A stretch of 64,000 bases of DNA from a virus: the IMG/VR virus record IMGVR_UViG_3300036770_006296, positions 62,001 through 126,000 of that record. One strand, 5' to 3'. The notes under the pieces are model-generated. The model was not told the DNA's origin. It saw only the letters and a list, made by a program, of their open reading frames with translations, and ran no database searches. Of the stretch, positions 47,755 through 54,768 are shown piece after piece. Each line of letters opens with the position of its first letter. Position 1 is the first letter of the stretch. A program made the translations under genes and the position numbers.

Positions 47755-47768
47755 GTAACCAATTAAAA
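47731..47768 (+). promoter_or_regulatory. remnant of an early promoter and leader
   Basis: AGAAATTCTCGGAAATAG then CTAAGTAACCAATTAAAA: the leader is intact but the -7 box is damaged (GGAAATAG for TATATTAG) and the upstream box is absent. Confidence 0.6.
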
Positions 47769-47777
47769 ATTAGAGTA

Positions 47778-48260
47778 ATGAAGAGCACACAAGAAGAAAA
47801 CGCTAGAAAAGGTGAAGCGATGCTAACAACATTTGAGGTAATTAAAAAAATATACGTATCACCATATATTATTGAAGGCGAGGATGAGCGGGAAATACAT
47901 GTAGTATTATTAGGTGCTAAGGAAGAAGATTTAGAAGATTTTTTCGAAAGAAATGATGACGATGCTGATATCATTGGTACGCCTGAAATTATAGAGATGC
48001 TGCGATCAGAGGCAGAAGAAAGGTACGGGAAGGATCGGATAGAATATATTTTAGGAGCAAGAGATGGATACGTTGATTGGATTCACGGTGAGAATATTTT
48101 TGTCGAAACTCTGATGCCCATAGAAGAATTAAGAGAAAAAAGAAGAATTGAGTCTGAGCCTTTCGATGCTGAGGAGATCATAAGAAAGATTGCTAGCGAA
48201 TATGTTATTACCCAGAGAAGAAAAGAATCGCTTATTGAAATTATAAATAAATTACTCTAG
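47778..48260 (+). CDS. protein with N-terminal KGEAMLTTF peptide, copy 2
   Basis: 160 residues. Starts MKSTQEENARKGEAMLTTFE, parallel to 46046, and ends with ELREKRRIESEPFDAEEI and RRKESLIEII. The central acidic part (DFFERNDDDADIIG) is its own. It has lost an intact promoter and is probably read from 47150. Confidence 0.74.
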   Translation: MKSTQEENARKGEAMLTTFEVIKKIYVSPYIIEGEDEREIHVVLLGAKEEDLEDFFERNDDDADIIGTPEIIEMLRSEAEERYGKDRIEYILGARDGYVDWIHGENIFVETLMPIEELREKRRIESEPFDAEEIIRKIASEYVITQRRKESLIEIINKLL

Positions 48261-48296
48261 ATCATTTTTTTCTTTGTAGAAAATTCCATATATTAG
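48260..48296 (+). promoter_or_regulatory. early-type 37-bp promoter
   Basis: GATCATTTTTTT to TATATTAG, first base at the preceding stop. Confidence 0.84.
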
Positions 48297-48314
48297 CTAA
48301 GTAAATCAATCAGA

Positions 48315-48662
48315 ATGAAATGTCAAAGATGCGGTAACGAGGCCAAGGCACACACGATGTCTATGTTCAATGTACAAACTATTTGTTTACCTTGTAAGGA
48401 GATCGAGAAGAAGCATCCTAAATATGAAGAAGCTTGTAAAACCGATCTCGAATATATTAGGGCAGGCGACTATAACTTTCCTGGTATCGGTTGGGATGCT
48501 TTGACGTACGAGGAAAGGATAGCTTGGTTCGTTAGCAAGTATTACGAGAGTGGTATGGAATACCAGAGCTTACTCGTTACTATGAAGGACGAAGACCTTG
48601 ACAATTTCAAATGGTACGATGACGTGATTAAGTTTCCTAAATATAGATGCGAAATTAAATAG
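48315..48662 (+). CDS. zinc-ribbon phage protein
   Basis: 115 residues. MKCQRCGNEAKAHTMSMFN and ICLPCKEIEKKHPKYEEAC form a C-x2-C...C-x2-C zinc ribbon; GDYNFPGIGWD follows. The arrangement (zinc ribbon, HPxYxxA, G-x-x-N-F-x-G-I-G) is common in phage proteins of unknown function. Confidence 0.76.
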   Translation: MKCQRCGNEAKAHTMSMFNVQTICLPCKEIEKKHPKYEEACKTDLEYIRAGDYNFPGIGWDALTYEERIAWFVSKYYESGMEYQSLLVTMKDEDLDNFKWYDDVIKFPKYRCEIK

Positions 48663-48664
48663 CT

Positions 48665-48910
48665 ATGATAATAATTGACGCAGACTACACTCCAGAATCT
48701 TCAGCGAAACAAGCAGAAAAAGAGTTTGGTAATATGTTGCCACTAGGTATGAAATTTAGAATTGGTACTACACCTAGAGGTAGAAAAAGATTGCAGATTA
48801 AAGAGGGAAGAAAACTAGTGTTTGAATTTAGTACCATCATCGGACAGAAAGATTACCTAACTCGTGATAAGGTTAAGCACGCATTAGAATATATTAAAAA
48901 ATACGGGTAA
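48665..48910 (+). CDS. small hypothetical protein
   Basis: 81 residues, basic, with MKFRIGTTPRGRKRLQIKEG and a C-terminal helix. No family recognised. Two bases after the zinc-ribbon gene and one base before the next. Confidence 0.65.
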   Translation: MIIIDADYTPESSAKQAEKEFGNMLPLGMKFRIGTTPRGRKRLQIKEGRKLVFEFSTIIGQKDYLTRDKVKHALEYIKKYG

Positions 48911-48911
48911 C

Positions 48912-49247
48912 ATGGCAGAGAAAATAGACCCACTAAAAATTGCAAGGTCCTCCAGAGACATGGACGTGAAAGGACTCGTAGGATTCTTTTATGCACACCA
49001 AAGTAAGTTCTGGTCGTGGGGACCGCACAATTTTGTAGATATAAAAAGTAGAGGCTTACGCTTTAATGTTCAAGGACACCACCACACTGGACATGTGTAT
49101 CTGTTCGTCAATGGATTGGACTTGTTCGATATTTACCTTACCTCATCCCATGGTACGATAAAAGAAACTATAAATGATATTTACTTAGACGATTTGTTTG
49201 ATACTCTTGATAAGAAGATCGAGTGGATTGATATCTATGAAGATTAA
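48912..49247 (+). CDS. hypothetical early protein
   Basis: 111 residues. Contains FWSWGPHNFVDIKSRGLRFN and VQGHHHTGHVYLFVNG, a His-rich beta segment that could bind metal. Third gene of the 48260 cassette. No family can be named. Confidence 0.67.
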   Translation: MAEKIDPLKIARSSRDMDVKGLVGFFYAHQSKFWSWGPHNFVDIKSRGLRFNVQGHHHTGHVYLFVNGLDLFDIYLTSSHGTIKETINDIYLDDLFDTLDKKIEWIDIYED

Positions 49248-49249
49248 GA

Positions 49250-49286
49250 AATCATTTTTTTCTTTAGGTAGAAATTTCTATATTAG
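49250..49286 (+). promoter_or_regulatory. early-type 37-bp promoter
   Basis: AATCATTTTTTT to TATATTAG, before 49313. Confidence 0.85.
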
Positions 49287-49312
49287 CTAGGTAACCAATT
49301 AAAATAATAAAA

Positions 49313-49777
49313 ATGGATAATAAAGTTTTTGTTCTCTCTTATTACAATGGATATTATGATGAGTGGAAAAAGAAAAAAACCTATTCAAACTATAACGAAG
49401 TCCTGAAATTTTTATGGAAAAAATTTACTAAATCAACGAAGAAAGACTTTTATGGGAATCCAATGGAACCTGAAGTAAACAGTTATACTTTTGAGGATAC
49501 TATTTATTGTAGTTATCTTGAAAGTACCGAAGAGGGAGCTGAAATTCTCAAAAAATCGAATTCTTGGAAAGAATTTTTAGAAGCTATAAAAGATGTTGAT
49601 TGTATAGAATCTTTCTGCTTGGACGAATTTTCTTCTAAAGATAAAGCGATAGTTGGTGAGGTAGGAGACGGAATTGAAATAAGTCAAGCTCAGATTTTAT
49701 TAGACCTTGATCTATCCGAAGGACTTAATAACCTATATGATTTTAATAAATTCAAAAAGAATTATTTGTCTTGTTAA
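49313..49777 (+). CDS. early paralogue (no leader) of the late gene 61536-62153
   Basis: 154 residues. Matches 61536 in TIYCSYLESTEEGAEILKKS, then NSWKEFLEAI, and ISQAQILLDLDLSEGLNNL (against ISQNQILLDMNKLPGGLDSL). It lacks the MKHIRLFESF leader of that protein and has an early promoter. Function unknown. The pair suggests one domain used in two phases, once made in the cell and once possibly packaged. Confidence 0.75.
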   Translation: MDNKVFVLSYYNGYYDEWKKKKTYSNYNEVLKFLWKKFTKSTKKDFYGNPMEPEVNSYTFEDTIYCSYLESTEEGAEILKKSNSWKEFLEAIKDVDCIESFCLDEFSSKDKAIVGEVGDGIEISQAQILLDLDLSEGLNNLYDFNKFKKNYLSC

Positions 49778-49794
49778 TCAATTAAAATAATATC

Positions 49795-49986
49795 ATGGGA
49801 ACAAAAAATGTTTATGTCTTAGTCCACTCTAATCCGGATTACGTGAATGTTGAAGTTTATGAAAAAGAGGAGGATGCGATACAAGCTCTTGAAGAGTTAG
49901 CAAATGAGTACGATATGGAAGTGGACGGGAGTGAAGCTTTTGGAGACGAAGATCATGCTATAGTAGAAGAGAAGGAAGTGATATAA
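49795..49986 (+). CDS. small acidic protein
   Basis: 63 residues, acidic, starting MGTKNVYVLVHSNPDYV; helix EEDAIQALEELANEYD. No family recognised. It is preceded by AATCAATTAAAATAATATC, a leader-like A-rich stretch. Confidence 0.65.
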   Translation: MGTKNVYVLVHSNPDYVNVEVYEKEEDAIQALEELANEYDMEVDGSEAFGDEDHAIVEEKEVI

Positions 49987-50008
49987 AATAATTTCAATTA
50001 TTTTTCAG

Positions 50009-50045
50009 AATCATTTTTTTATTCATGTAGAAATTTCTATATTTG
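50009..50045 (+). promoter_or_regulatory. early-type 37-bp promoter of the sigma gene
   Basis: AATCATTTTTTT to TATATTTG, before 50075; the sigma gene thus has the promoter class it might itself read. Confidence 0.85.
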
Positions 50046-50074
50046 TAATGTTAATCAATTAAACAAAAACAATT

Positions 50075-50920
50075 ATGAAACATCACATTTTTCAGCAATC
50101 AGTTACAGGACGTAACGAAGTAGTAGACGCTTACCTAAGCGAAATCAACAAAATCTCGATGGTCAATCCGGACGAGGAAAAAGTTCTTTGCGACCGTATC
50201 ATCTCTGGCCAGAATGGCTTAGACGAAAAGGCTCGTCAAAGATTTGTCGAGGGCAACTTAAGATTTGTCGTATCGGTTGCGAAACAGTACCAAGGTTCGG
50301 GACTAGAGTTAATGGACTTAATCAACGAAGGGAATGTCGGCTTAGTTAAAGCTTCCCAACTATTCGACCCGACCAGAGGTATACGTTTCATCTCATTTGC
50401 AGTTTGGTGGGTTCGCCAGGCAATCATGGAGTCGCTAAAAGAGAAAGGGCGTTTGGTAAAACTCCCTCTAAATCAAATCAACGCTCAAAAGAAAATCTCC
50501 CGTGAAATGGACCAAATCCTAAAGACGGAAGGGTTCACATCGGTTGACTTGGCAGCGGCTTCTTTAGGACTCGAGCCGGAAAAATACCAAACACAATCTT
50601 CAGTTTCGCTAAGTACACCTATCGGAGAAGAAGACTTCACACTAGGCGATACTCTATCAGACGGAACAGTTTCAGATGAGGGATTAGAAAAACTAAGTTT
50701 TATCAAACAGATATCCGCAGTACTTAAAACGTTAGAGGAAAGAGAAAGCTTCGTAATCTCTAACTGGTTCGGAGTCAACGGTCAGTCACAAAGACCAAAA
50801 AGCGATATTGCAAAAGACCTCGGAATCTCAGAAGAGCGAGTAGAACAAATCTACCACAAAGCAATTCGCAAACTCAAAGCTTCTAACCGCTCTCGCCTAC
50901 TAAAACATTTTGTTTCATAG
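50075..50920 (+). CDS. phage-encoded RpoD-like sigma-70 factor
   Basis: 281 residues, colinear with the Bacteroidota primary sigma: region 1.2 (NEVVDAYLSEINKISMVNPD), region 2 with NLRFVVSVAKQYQGSGLELM, DLINEGNVGLVKA, FDPTRGIRFISFAVWWVRQA, region 3, and region 4 with LEERESFVISNWFGVNG and DLGISEERVEQIYHKAIRKL. Region 2.4, which reads the -7 box, is well kept, while region 4.2 is more divergent. Known: such factors direct RNA polymerase to promoters. Inferred: it may reprogram host polymerase to the AATCATTTTTTT promoters or to late promoters. Codons are notably more GC-rich. Confidence 0.93.
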   Translation: MKHHIFQQSVTGRNEVVDAYLSEINKISMVNPDEEKVLCDRIISGQNGLDEKARQRFVEGNLRFVVSVAKQYQGSGLELMDLINEGNVGLVKASQLFDPTRGIRFISFAVWWVRQAIMESLKEKGRLVKLPLNQINAQKKISREMDQILKTEGFTSVDLAAASLGLEPEKYQTQSSVSLSTPIGEEDFTLGDTLSDGTVSDEGLEKLSFIKQISAVLKTLEERESFVISNWFGVNGQSQRPKSDIAKDLGISEERVEQIYHKAIRKLKASNRSRLLKHFVS

Positions 50921-50935
50921 GTTTGGTTGATTAAC

Positions 50936-50967
50936 AAAAAGAGAGGAGACTTCGGTCTCCTTTTTTT
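50936..50967 (+). terminator. hairpin terminator
   Basis: GGAGAC, TTCG, GTCTCC then TTTTTTTGTG. Confidence 0.88.
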
Positions 50968-51002
50968 GTGGACCTAAGTTTATTATCCAGTGAATGATAA
51001 AT

Positions 51003-51019
51003 CCCCAGAGGTACCCCAG
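51003..51019. repeat. intergenic dyad, variant CAGAGGTACCCCAG
   Basis: The left arm differs, but the centre GGTACC is still palindromic. Confidence 0.6.
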
Positions 51020-51067
51020 GATCTGGATTTATAACCTGTAATATTGGATTTACATTAAAATAATAAT

Positions 51068-51100
51068 GGGGTCCTCACCAGGGGGCCACGCACGCGTAGG
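51068..51100. repeat. GGGGTCC / CCACGCACGCG intergenic repeat
   Basis: GGGGTCCTCACCAGGGGG then CCACGCACGCGTAGG. Confidence 0.75.
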
Positions 51101-51120
51101 GTATTTTAGAATAAACCACA

Positions 51121-51157
51121 AATCATTTTTTAGTTTAGTTAAGATTACTTATATTAG
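51121..51157 (+). promoter_or_regulatory. early-type 37-bp promoter, leaderless class
   Basis: AATCATTTTTTA to TATATTAG, four bases before the ATG at 51162. Confidence 0.84.
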
Positions 51158-51161
51158 CTAT

Positions 51162-51485
51162 ATGGAAACAATCAATAGAGACACATTCAAAACACATGAA
51201 TTCTTTGCAGAGATTATGAAGAAAGAGTCTCATCACAGCCATGAGATTGTAGATGAAGGTCATGGTGCAAGATGGAAGGAAGATCCTGATGTATGTAAGT
51301 TGGTTGATGACATGGGAGGTTTAAATAACATTATAAGACTTTTCTTTTCACTTGGTATAACAAAGAATTCTGAGGAATGGAGAAAGCTTTACAGAGATAT
51401 AGGTTATTCACTCTATGGATATTGGGAGATATTCTATTGGGAAACGAATAACGAAGATGCTGCTGATTATCGTTCAGATTGTTAG
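51162..51485 (+). CDS. hypothetical early protein
   Basis: 107 residues from the ATG fixed by the promoter. His-rich start (HEFFAEIMKKESHHSHEIVD) and an aromatic C-terminus (YSLYGYWEIFYWETN). No family recognised. Confidence 0.68.
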   Translation: METINRDTFKTHEFFAEIMKKESHHSHEIVDEGHGARWKEDPDVCKLVDDMGGLNNIIRLFFSLGITKNSEEWRKLYRDIGYSLYGYWEIFYWETNNEDAADYRSDC

Positions 51486-51506
51486 TAGTTTGATTGATTA
51501 ACAGGA

Positions 51507-51535
51507 AAAGGTCGGATTCGCATCCGGCCTTTTTC
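51507..51535 (+). terminator. hairpin terminator
   Basis: AAAGGTCGGAT, TCGC, ATCCGGCCTTTTT with one wobble pair, ending CGTG. Confidence 0.82.
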
Positions 51536-51573
51536 GTGCTCCAAGGTTTGCTGGATGTTGGCTGGAAGATGCA

Positions 51574-51587
51574 CTGGGGAACCCCAG
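51574..51587. repeat. intergenic dyad CTGGGGAACCCCAG
   Basis: Consensus copy preceded by GATGCA. Confidence 0.85.
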
Positions 51588-51639
51588 GAGCTTTAGGCCT
51601 GCCTGGAATTATTTTTAGAAATTTCTATTTTTTTCTAAG

Positions 51640-51676
51640 AATCATTTTTTTCTAAGTAGAAAAATCCATATATTAG
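51640..51676 (+). promoter_or_regulatory. early-type 37-bp promoter
   Basis: AATCATTTTTTT to TATATTAG, before 51704. Confidence 0.85.
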
Positions 51677-51703
51677 CTAAGTAACCAATTAAATTATTTA
51701 TTT

Positions 51704-52006
51704 ATGAAAAAGGAGATGTCAGTAGAACAAAAAGCAAAAAAAGCAGCAGCTAACAAAGCTTATCGTGAGCGCAAGAAAATGCAATCTCAAGACTGGATGG
51801 TATTGGATAAATTTGAAATGTCGTTTGAACATAAAATTCGACTTTTCAAAAACCTTAAATTGGAAATTGAAAATTCCTATTGCGCAAGTCCCGGTACGGT
51901 CTTAAAGTTTGAGCGAATCAAAAATGAAGACAATAAGATTATCTTCCGAGTCCGTAGAACAGGGCGAAGAACTTTCTTTACGACTTCTGAATTCCTAGTC
52001 GTATAG
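51704..52006 (+). CDS. RVRR-domain small protein, copy 1
   Basis: 100 residues. A Lys/Ala-rich start (VEQKAKKAAANKAYRERKK), then WMVLDKFEMSFEHKIRLFKN, SYCASPGTVLKFERIKN and FRVRRTGRRTFFTTS. The NKAYRERKK segment equals the piece after the zinc finger of 37595, and the rest matches the C-domain of 29463. Two close paralogues follow at 55657 and 58436. Basic, beta-rich; nucleic acid or ribosome binding is plausible. Confidence 0.75.
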   Translation: MKKEMSVEQKAKKAAANKAYRERKKMQSQDWMVLDKFEMSFEHKIRLFKNLKLEIENSYCASPGTVLKFERIKNEDNKIIFRVRRTGRRTFFTTSEFLVV

Positions 52007-52025
52007 GAATTCAGAAGAACCCTGG

Positions 52026-52051
52026 AAAAGGAGCCATTGGCTCCTTTTTTT
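52026..52051 (+). terminator. hairpin terminator
   Basis: AAAGGAGCC, ATT, GGCTCCTTT then T-run and GTG. Confidence 0.86.
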
Positions 52052-52083
52052 GTGACCAAAACCTATGGCTGTCCTATTCTTCT

Positions 52084-52097
52084 CTGGGGAACCCCAG
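52084..52097. repeat. intergenic dyad CTGGGGAACCCCAG
   Basis: Consensus copy followed by GAAGTTTGATCAGG and the promoter. Confidence 0.85.
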
Positions 52098-52111
52098 GAA
52101 GTTTGATCAGG

Positions 52112-52148
52112 AATCATTTTTTAGTTTCCATAGAATTCGCTACATTTA
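52112..52148 (+). promoter_or_regulatory. early-type 37-bp promoter, leaderless class
   Basis: AATCATTTTTTA to TACATTTA, four bases before the ATG at 52153. Confidence 0.85.
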
Positions 52149-52152
52149 CCAC

Positions 52153-52530
52153 ATGGCTAGATACAAGATAAGATTTAATTTAAGCAAGGGTGTCAACTAC
52201 ATGAAATGGAAGGTGACACATCCTGATGGTGAGGTTGAATACTTAGATCCAAATAAAGTGCGTCTAACGCTTAAAAATTGTCACCTCAAGAACAATCCTA
52301 AGACAGCTAATAAAATCTTAGCAGGCGCAAATAAAAGCGTGTGTGCATGGATCCTTTGTGATGATGTAATCCTTGAGGAACCCCACGGTGGAGATCCAAT
52401 GGAAGAAGTGCAAAGACTCCGGTTCAACCCCAGGGTAGCAGCAAACTGGATGTTCAGAGATGTCAATGTTGACTTTGTGAAGTACCACAGGATAGAAAGC
52501 AGGGGTGATCGCCTTTATGTTATTTATTAG
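52153..52530 (+). CDS. hypothetical early protein
   Basis: 125 residues, basic and beta-rich. Contains WKVTHPDGEVEYLDPNKVRL, an N-x-H-L-K-N-N-P-K-T-A segment, and SVCAWILCDDVIL. No family recognised. Confidence 0.7.
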   Translation: MARYKIRFNLSKGVNYMKWKVTHPDGEVEYLDPNKVRLTLKNCHLKNNPKTANKILAGANKSVCAWILCDDVILEEPHGGDPMEEVQRLRFNPRVAANWMFRDVNVDFVKYHRIESRGDRLYVIY

Positions 52531-52531
52531 A

Positions 52532-52568
52532 AATCATTTTTTTCTTTGTAGAAAATTCTATATATTAG
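52532..52568 (+). promoter_or_regulatory. early-type 37-bp promoter
   Basis: AATCATTTTTTT to TATATTAG, before 52594. Confidence 0.85.
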
Positions 52569-52593
52569 CTAAGTAACCAATTAAATAAAATAA

Positions 52594-52851
52594 ATGAAAA
52601 AGAATTTTTTAGCAGTAGTTGTTTTTAAAGAATATTTAGGAGGACCTGGAGGAGCTGGAGAAGGAATACAGATTCATAAGATCGAGGCATCAGATAAAGA
52701 TGAAGCAAGAAGCATTGTTTATGAAATGCACGGTATTCCTGAAGGACCATCTGAGGATGATTACGAAGATGAGGACGAATATTATGAAGCATCCGAAGAA
52801 TGGGAGGAAGATAATGATGGTGTATGTGTCGAGATCTTTGATTACATTTAA
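52594..52851 (+). CDS. acidic small protein
   Basis: 85 residues. A beta start (FLAVVVFKEYLGGPGGAGEG), then a very acidic second half (SEDDYEDEDEYYEASEEWEE). Similar in composition to 28166 and 53932. No family recognised. Confidence 0.68.
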   Translation: MKKNFLAVVVFKEYLGGPGGAGEGIQIHKIEASDKDEARSIVYEMHGIPEGPSEDDYEDEDEYYEASEEWEEDNDGVCVEIFDYI

Positions 52852-52874
52852 AATTAGGAATCATTTTTTTTAAG

Positions 52875-53051
52875 GTGAAACAGATAGAACAAGCTAAAAC
52901 AATTTTAGAATCCCACGACATACTCGATGGCAGGGATTATATAATTTCCCTACAAGGACCGACAGTGATACTAACCATAGAAGGTAAGACTAAAATCACT
53001 CCGCAGATAATTGACGAATTAATTCCCACAGGTGTAGGCGTAATGCTTTAA
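52875..53051 (+). CDS. 58-residue protein with GTG start, promoter truncated
   Basis: Reads VKQIEQAKTILESHDILDG then RDYIISLQGPTVILTIEGK and ends PTGVGVML; a plausible alpha/beta microdomain. Just upstream at 52859 stands AATCATTTTTTTT, but no -7 box follows at the right distance and the coding frame begins almost directly after the T-run. It is probably expressed by read-through from 52532. Confidence 0.55.
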   Translation: MKQIEQAKTILESHDILDGRDYIISLQGPTVILTIEGKTKITPQIIDELIPTGVGVML

Positions 53052-53080
53052 AGTTATGGGATTTTTTTATTTAAATAAAG

Positions 53081-53104
53081 CCAGCCTTAGAGCTGGTTTT
53101 TTTG
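53081..53104 (+). terminator. hairpin terminator
   Basis: CCAGC, CTTAG, AGCTGG then TTTTTTTGTG. Confidence 0.8.
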
Positions 53105-53140
53105 TGGATCTTAGAAATCAACTAGGCAGATCTAGATGCA

Positions 53141-53154
53141 CTGGGGAACCCCAG
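53141..53154. repeat. intergenic dyad CTGGGGAACCCCAG
   Basis: Consensus copy within a ~90-bp block that is nearly the same as at 47085-47150 (including TTAACCTATAGGTTTATT). Confidence 0.86.
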
Positions 53155-53193
53155 GAAGTCTGATCCAACTTAACCTATAGGTTTATTTTCAGA

Positions 53194-53230
53194 AATCATT
53201 TTTTTCTTTGTAGAAAAATCTATATATTAG
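53194..53230 (+). promoter_or_regulatory. early-type 37-bp promoter
   Basis: AATCATTTTTTT to TATATTAG, before 53254. Confidence 0.85.
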
Positions 53231-53253
53231 CTAAGTAACTAAATAAACAGAGA

Positions 53254-53490
53254 ATGAAGAAGGGAGATAGAATTAAGGTGACATTTACCAAAGACACATT
53301 ACTAGTTGTATACCCAAAGTCAGACAAGCGTTATAGGGAAGGGTGTGAAGAAATGTTTTTGGAGGGACAAACATTAGAATTTGAGATCTTAGAAATCAAG
53401 AACGAAGGTGAGACTATAGAAGTTAAATTTCTTAGCGAGCTTTATTCAATCCATTACATGGGAGTTATAAGTAATATTATTTTTGTTTGA
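53254..53490 (+). CDS. small beta-rich protein
   Basis: 78 residues. MKKGDRIKVTFTKDTLLVVY and EGQTLEFEILEIKNEGETI suggest an SH3-like or OB-like small barrel. No family recognised. Overlaps the convergent gene 53477-53662 by 14 bp. Confidence 0.66.
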   Translation: MKKGDRIKVTFTKDTLLVVYPKSDKRYREGCEEMFLEGQTLEFEILEIKNEGETIEVKFLSELYSIHYMGVISNIIFV

Positions 53491-53662
53491 GTTCTTCAAT
53501 AAAATTCAATATACTTTCCTCACCATCAATTGTTTTAACCGAGTCATCTAGATAAATAACAACAATTCTTGGCGGTAAATCGTTCTCCATAAATGATTGA
53601 ATTTTTTCTATTCCTTTAGCATCTAATATTGTTTCATCAATATCTTTTAAATAATCTTTCAT
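53477..53662 (-). CDS. small protein on the minus strand
   Basis: 61 residues: MKDYLKDIDETILDAKGIEK, then RIVVIYLDDSVKTIDGEES. It is the only clear minus-strand gene between 22.8 and 64 kb. The leader contains TAACAATTAAAAAAG, as in the minus genes at 2440 and 4329, and TATTTTTG lies upstream. No family recognised. Confidence 0.58.
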   Translation of the reverse strand: MKDYLKDIDETILDAKGIEKIQSFMENDLPPRIVVIYLDDSVKTIDGEESILNFIEELKQK

Positions 53663-53685
53663 AATTTTCTTTTTTAATTGTTAAA

Positions 53686-53693
53686 CAAAAATA
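53686..53693 (-). promoter_or_regulatory. -7 box TATTTTTG, atypical promoter
   Basis: Fits TAnnTTTG, but AATC...T7 is absent at the 37-bp distance; perhaps a host-type promoter for 53477-53662. Confidence 0.45.
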
Positions 53694-53867
53694 ATACATA
53701 CTTATAACAACAAATATAAGAAATAAATCTTACTTTGTCTATTTTTTAATGAAAAGATTTACTTCTCATATTTGCAACCGATAAAACTTTTTTATTCCCT
53801 TCTGGGTTTAAAAATAATGATACGCATGGGAGAAGACAGTATTTTAAAATTATCTAAAATCCCAAGG

Positions 53868-53904
53868 AATCATTTTTTTCTTTAGATAGAATTTTCTACA
53901 TTTG
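53868..53904 (+). promoter_or_regulatory. early-type 37-bp promoter
   Basis: AATCATTTTTTT to TACATTTG, before 53932. Confidence 0.85.
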
Positions 53905-53931
53905 TATCGTAACCACTAAAAAATAAAAAAA

Positions 53932-54297
53932 ATGGATAATCAAGAAGAAGAAAACATAAGGAAGGGCAAAAGTATGCTAGTAAAATTTGGGGTGATTGAT
54001 CCCAGATTAGATAGAGCTGTTAGGAAATATTATAATGGAAGAAGATCAAACGATTCAGCTTTTGATGATATTTTTGAATTCTATTACGATAAAGGAGACC
54101 TTTCAGCCGCGGGTATAACTATAGCGGAGTACGATGAATTAGATTGGAATCCTAGCGTCAGTGTACGAGCGCAGGTTGTAAACTGTGCAGAGCTTGATGA
54201 TGAATTATTTGATTATCTAAGAGGTATTGTAGATCCTGATTGGTACGATGATGACGATGATGACGATGATGACGATGATGACGATGACGGATGGTAG
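53932..54297 (+). CDS. protein with N-terminal KGKSMLVKFG peptide and Asp tail
   Basis: 121 residues. MDNQEEENIRKGKSMLVKFG places the shared peptide at residues ~11-20, as in 46046 and 47778. The body is acidic and ends in a run of about 13 aspartates before GW. The GATGATGAC repeat is prone to slippage. No family recognised. Confidence 0.72.
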   Translation: MDNQEEENIRKGKSMLVKFGVIDPRLDRAVRKYYNGRRSNDSAFDDIFEFYYDKGDLSAAGITIAEYDELDWNPSVSVRAQVVNCAELDDELFDYLRGIVDPDWYDDDDDDDDDDDDDDGW

Positions 54298-54319
54298 AAA
54301 AAGAATTAAAAAGATTTGG

Positions 54320-54356
54320 AATCATTTTTATTATTGTAGAAGAATCCATATATTAG
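54320..54356 (+). promoter_or_regulatory. early-type 37-bp promoter
   Basis: AATCATTTTTAT to TATATTAG, before 54384. Confidence 0.84.
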
Positions 54357-54383
54357 CTAAGTAAATCAATTAAACAAAATCAA

Positions 54384-54560
54384 ATGGAAAAACTAGCAGC
54401 AAAAATTAATCTAATTGTTGTAGCACTACTCGTTTTATCAGCAGCAGCGATCTTCTTCATCTCAGTGGTAAGAGGAGATTTAATAATTGGTATCATCGGA
54501 GGAGCATTAACTTGGATAGGAATACAAATCTTAAAAATCACAATCAATGAATCAGCGTAA
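54384..54560 (+). CDS. small membrane protein, two helices
   Basis: 58 residues: hydrophobic stretch ~8-28 (INLIVVALLVLSAAAIFF) and a second ~33-51 (LIIGIIGGALTWIGI), ending KITINESA. No family recognised. Overlaps 54547-54657 by 14 bp. Confidence 0.66.
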   Translation: MEKLAAKINLIVVALLVLSAAAIFFISVVRGDLIIGIIGGALTWIGIQILKITINESA

Positions 54561-54657
54561 ACCAAACAAAACACTAGGAGACCTATACGTTGAGGTTGTC
54601 CTGGTAATAGGGATACCCTTAGGAATAGTAGCACTACTCAACTGGCTGACCCTATAA
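54547..54657 (+). CDS. 36-residue membrane microprotein
   Basis: MNQRKPNKTLGDLYVEVVLV then a hydrophobic helix VIGIPLGIVALLNWLTL. A single predicted membrane helix with positive residues at the N-terminus. Coupled to 54384-54560. Confidence 0.55.
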   Translation: MNQRKPNKTLGDLYVEVVLVIGIPLGIVALLNWLTL

Positions 54658-54662
54658 TATAA

Positions 54663-54703
54663 CGGGGTCCCCACCCGGAGGCCGCGTGCCTACGTGCGTA
54701 CGT
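54663..54703. repeat. GGGGTCC / CGTACGTG intergenic repeat
   Basis: CGGGGTCCCCACCCGGAGG then CCGCGTGCCTACGTGCGTACG, directly after the stop at 54657 with no standard terminator. Confidence 0.78.
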
Positions 54704-54727
54704 GAGGAATAAATCAGAAAAAAACGG

Positions 54728-54764
54728 AATCATTTTTTTAACCAGAGCATTTTAGATACATTTA
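54728..54764 (+). promoter_or_regulatory. early-type 37-bp promoter, leaderless class
   Basis: AATCATTTTTTT to TACATTTA, four bases before the ATG at 54769. Confidence 0.84.
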
Positions 54765-54768
54765 CCTC

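Noticed and set aside
53818-53885. 22-codon frame starting at the ATG near 53818
   Set aside because: It reads into the 53868 promoter and has no supporting signal of its own.
54158-54349. His/Arg-rich minus-strand frame
   Set aside because: It is the complement of the aspartate codon run in 53932-54297.
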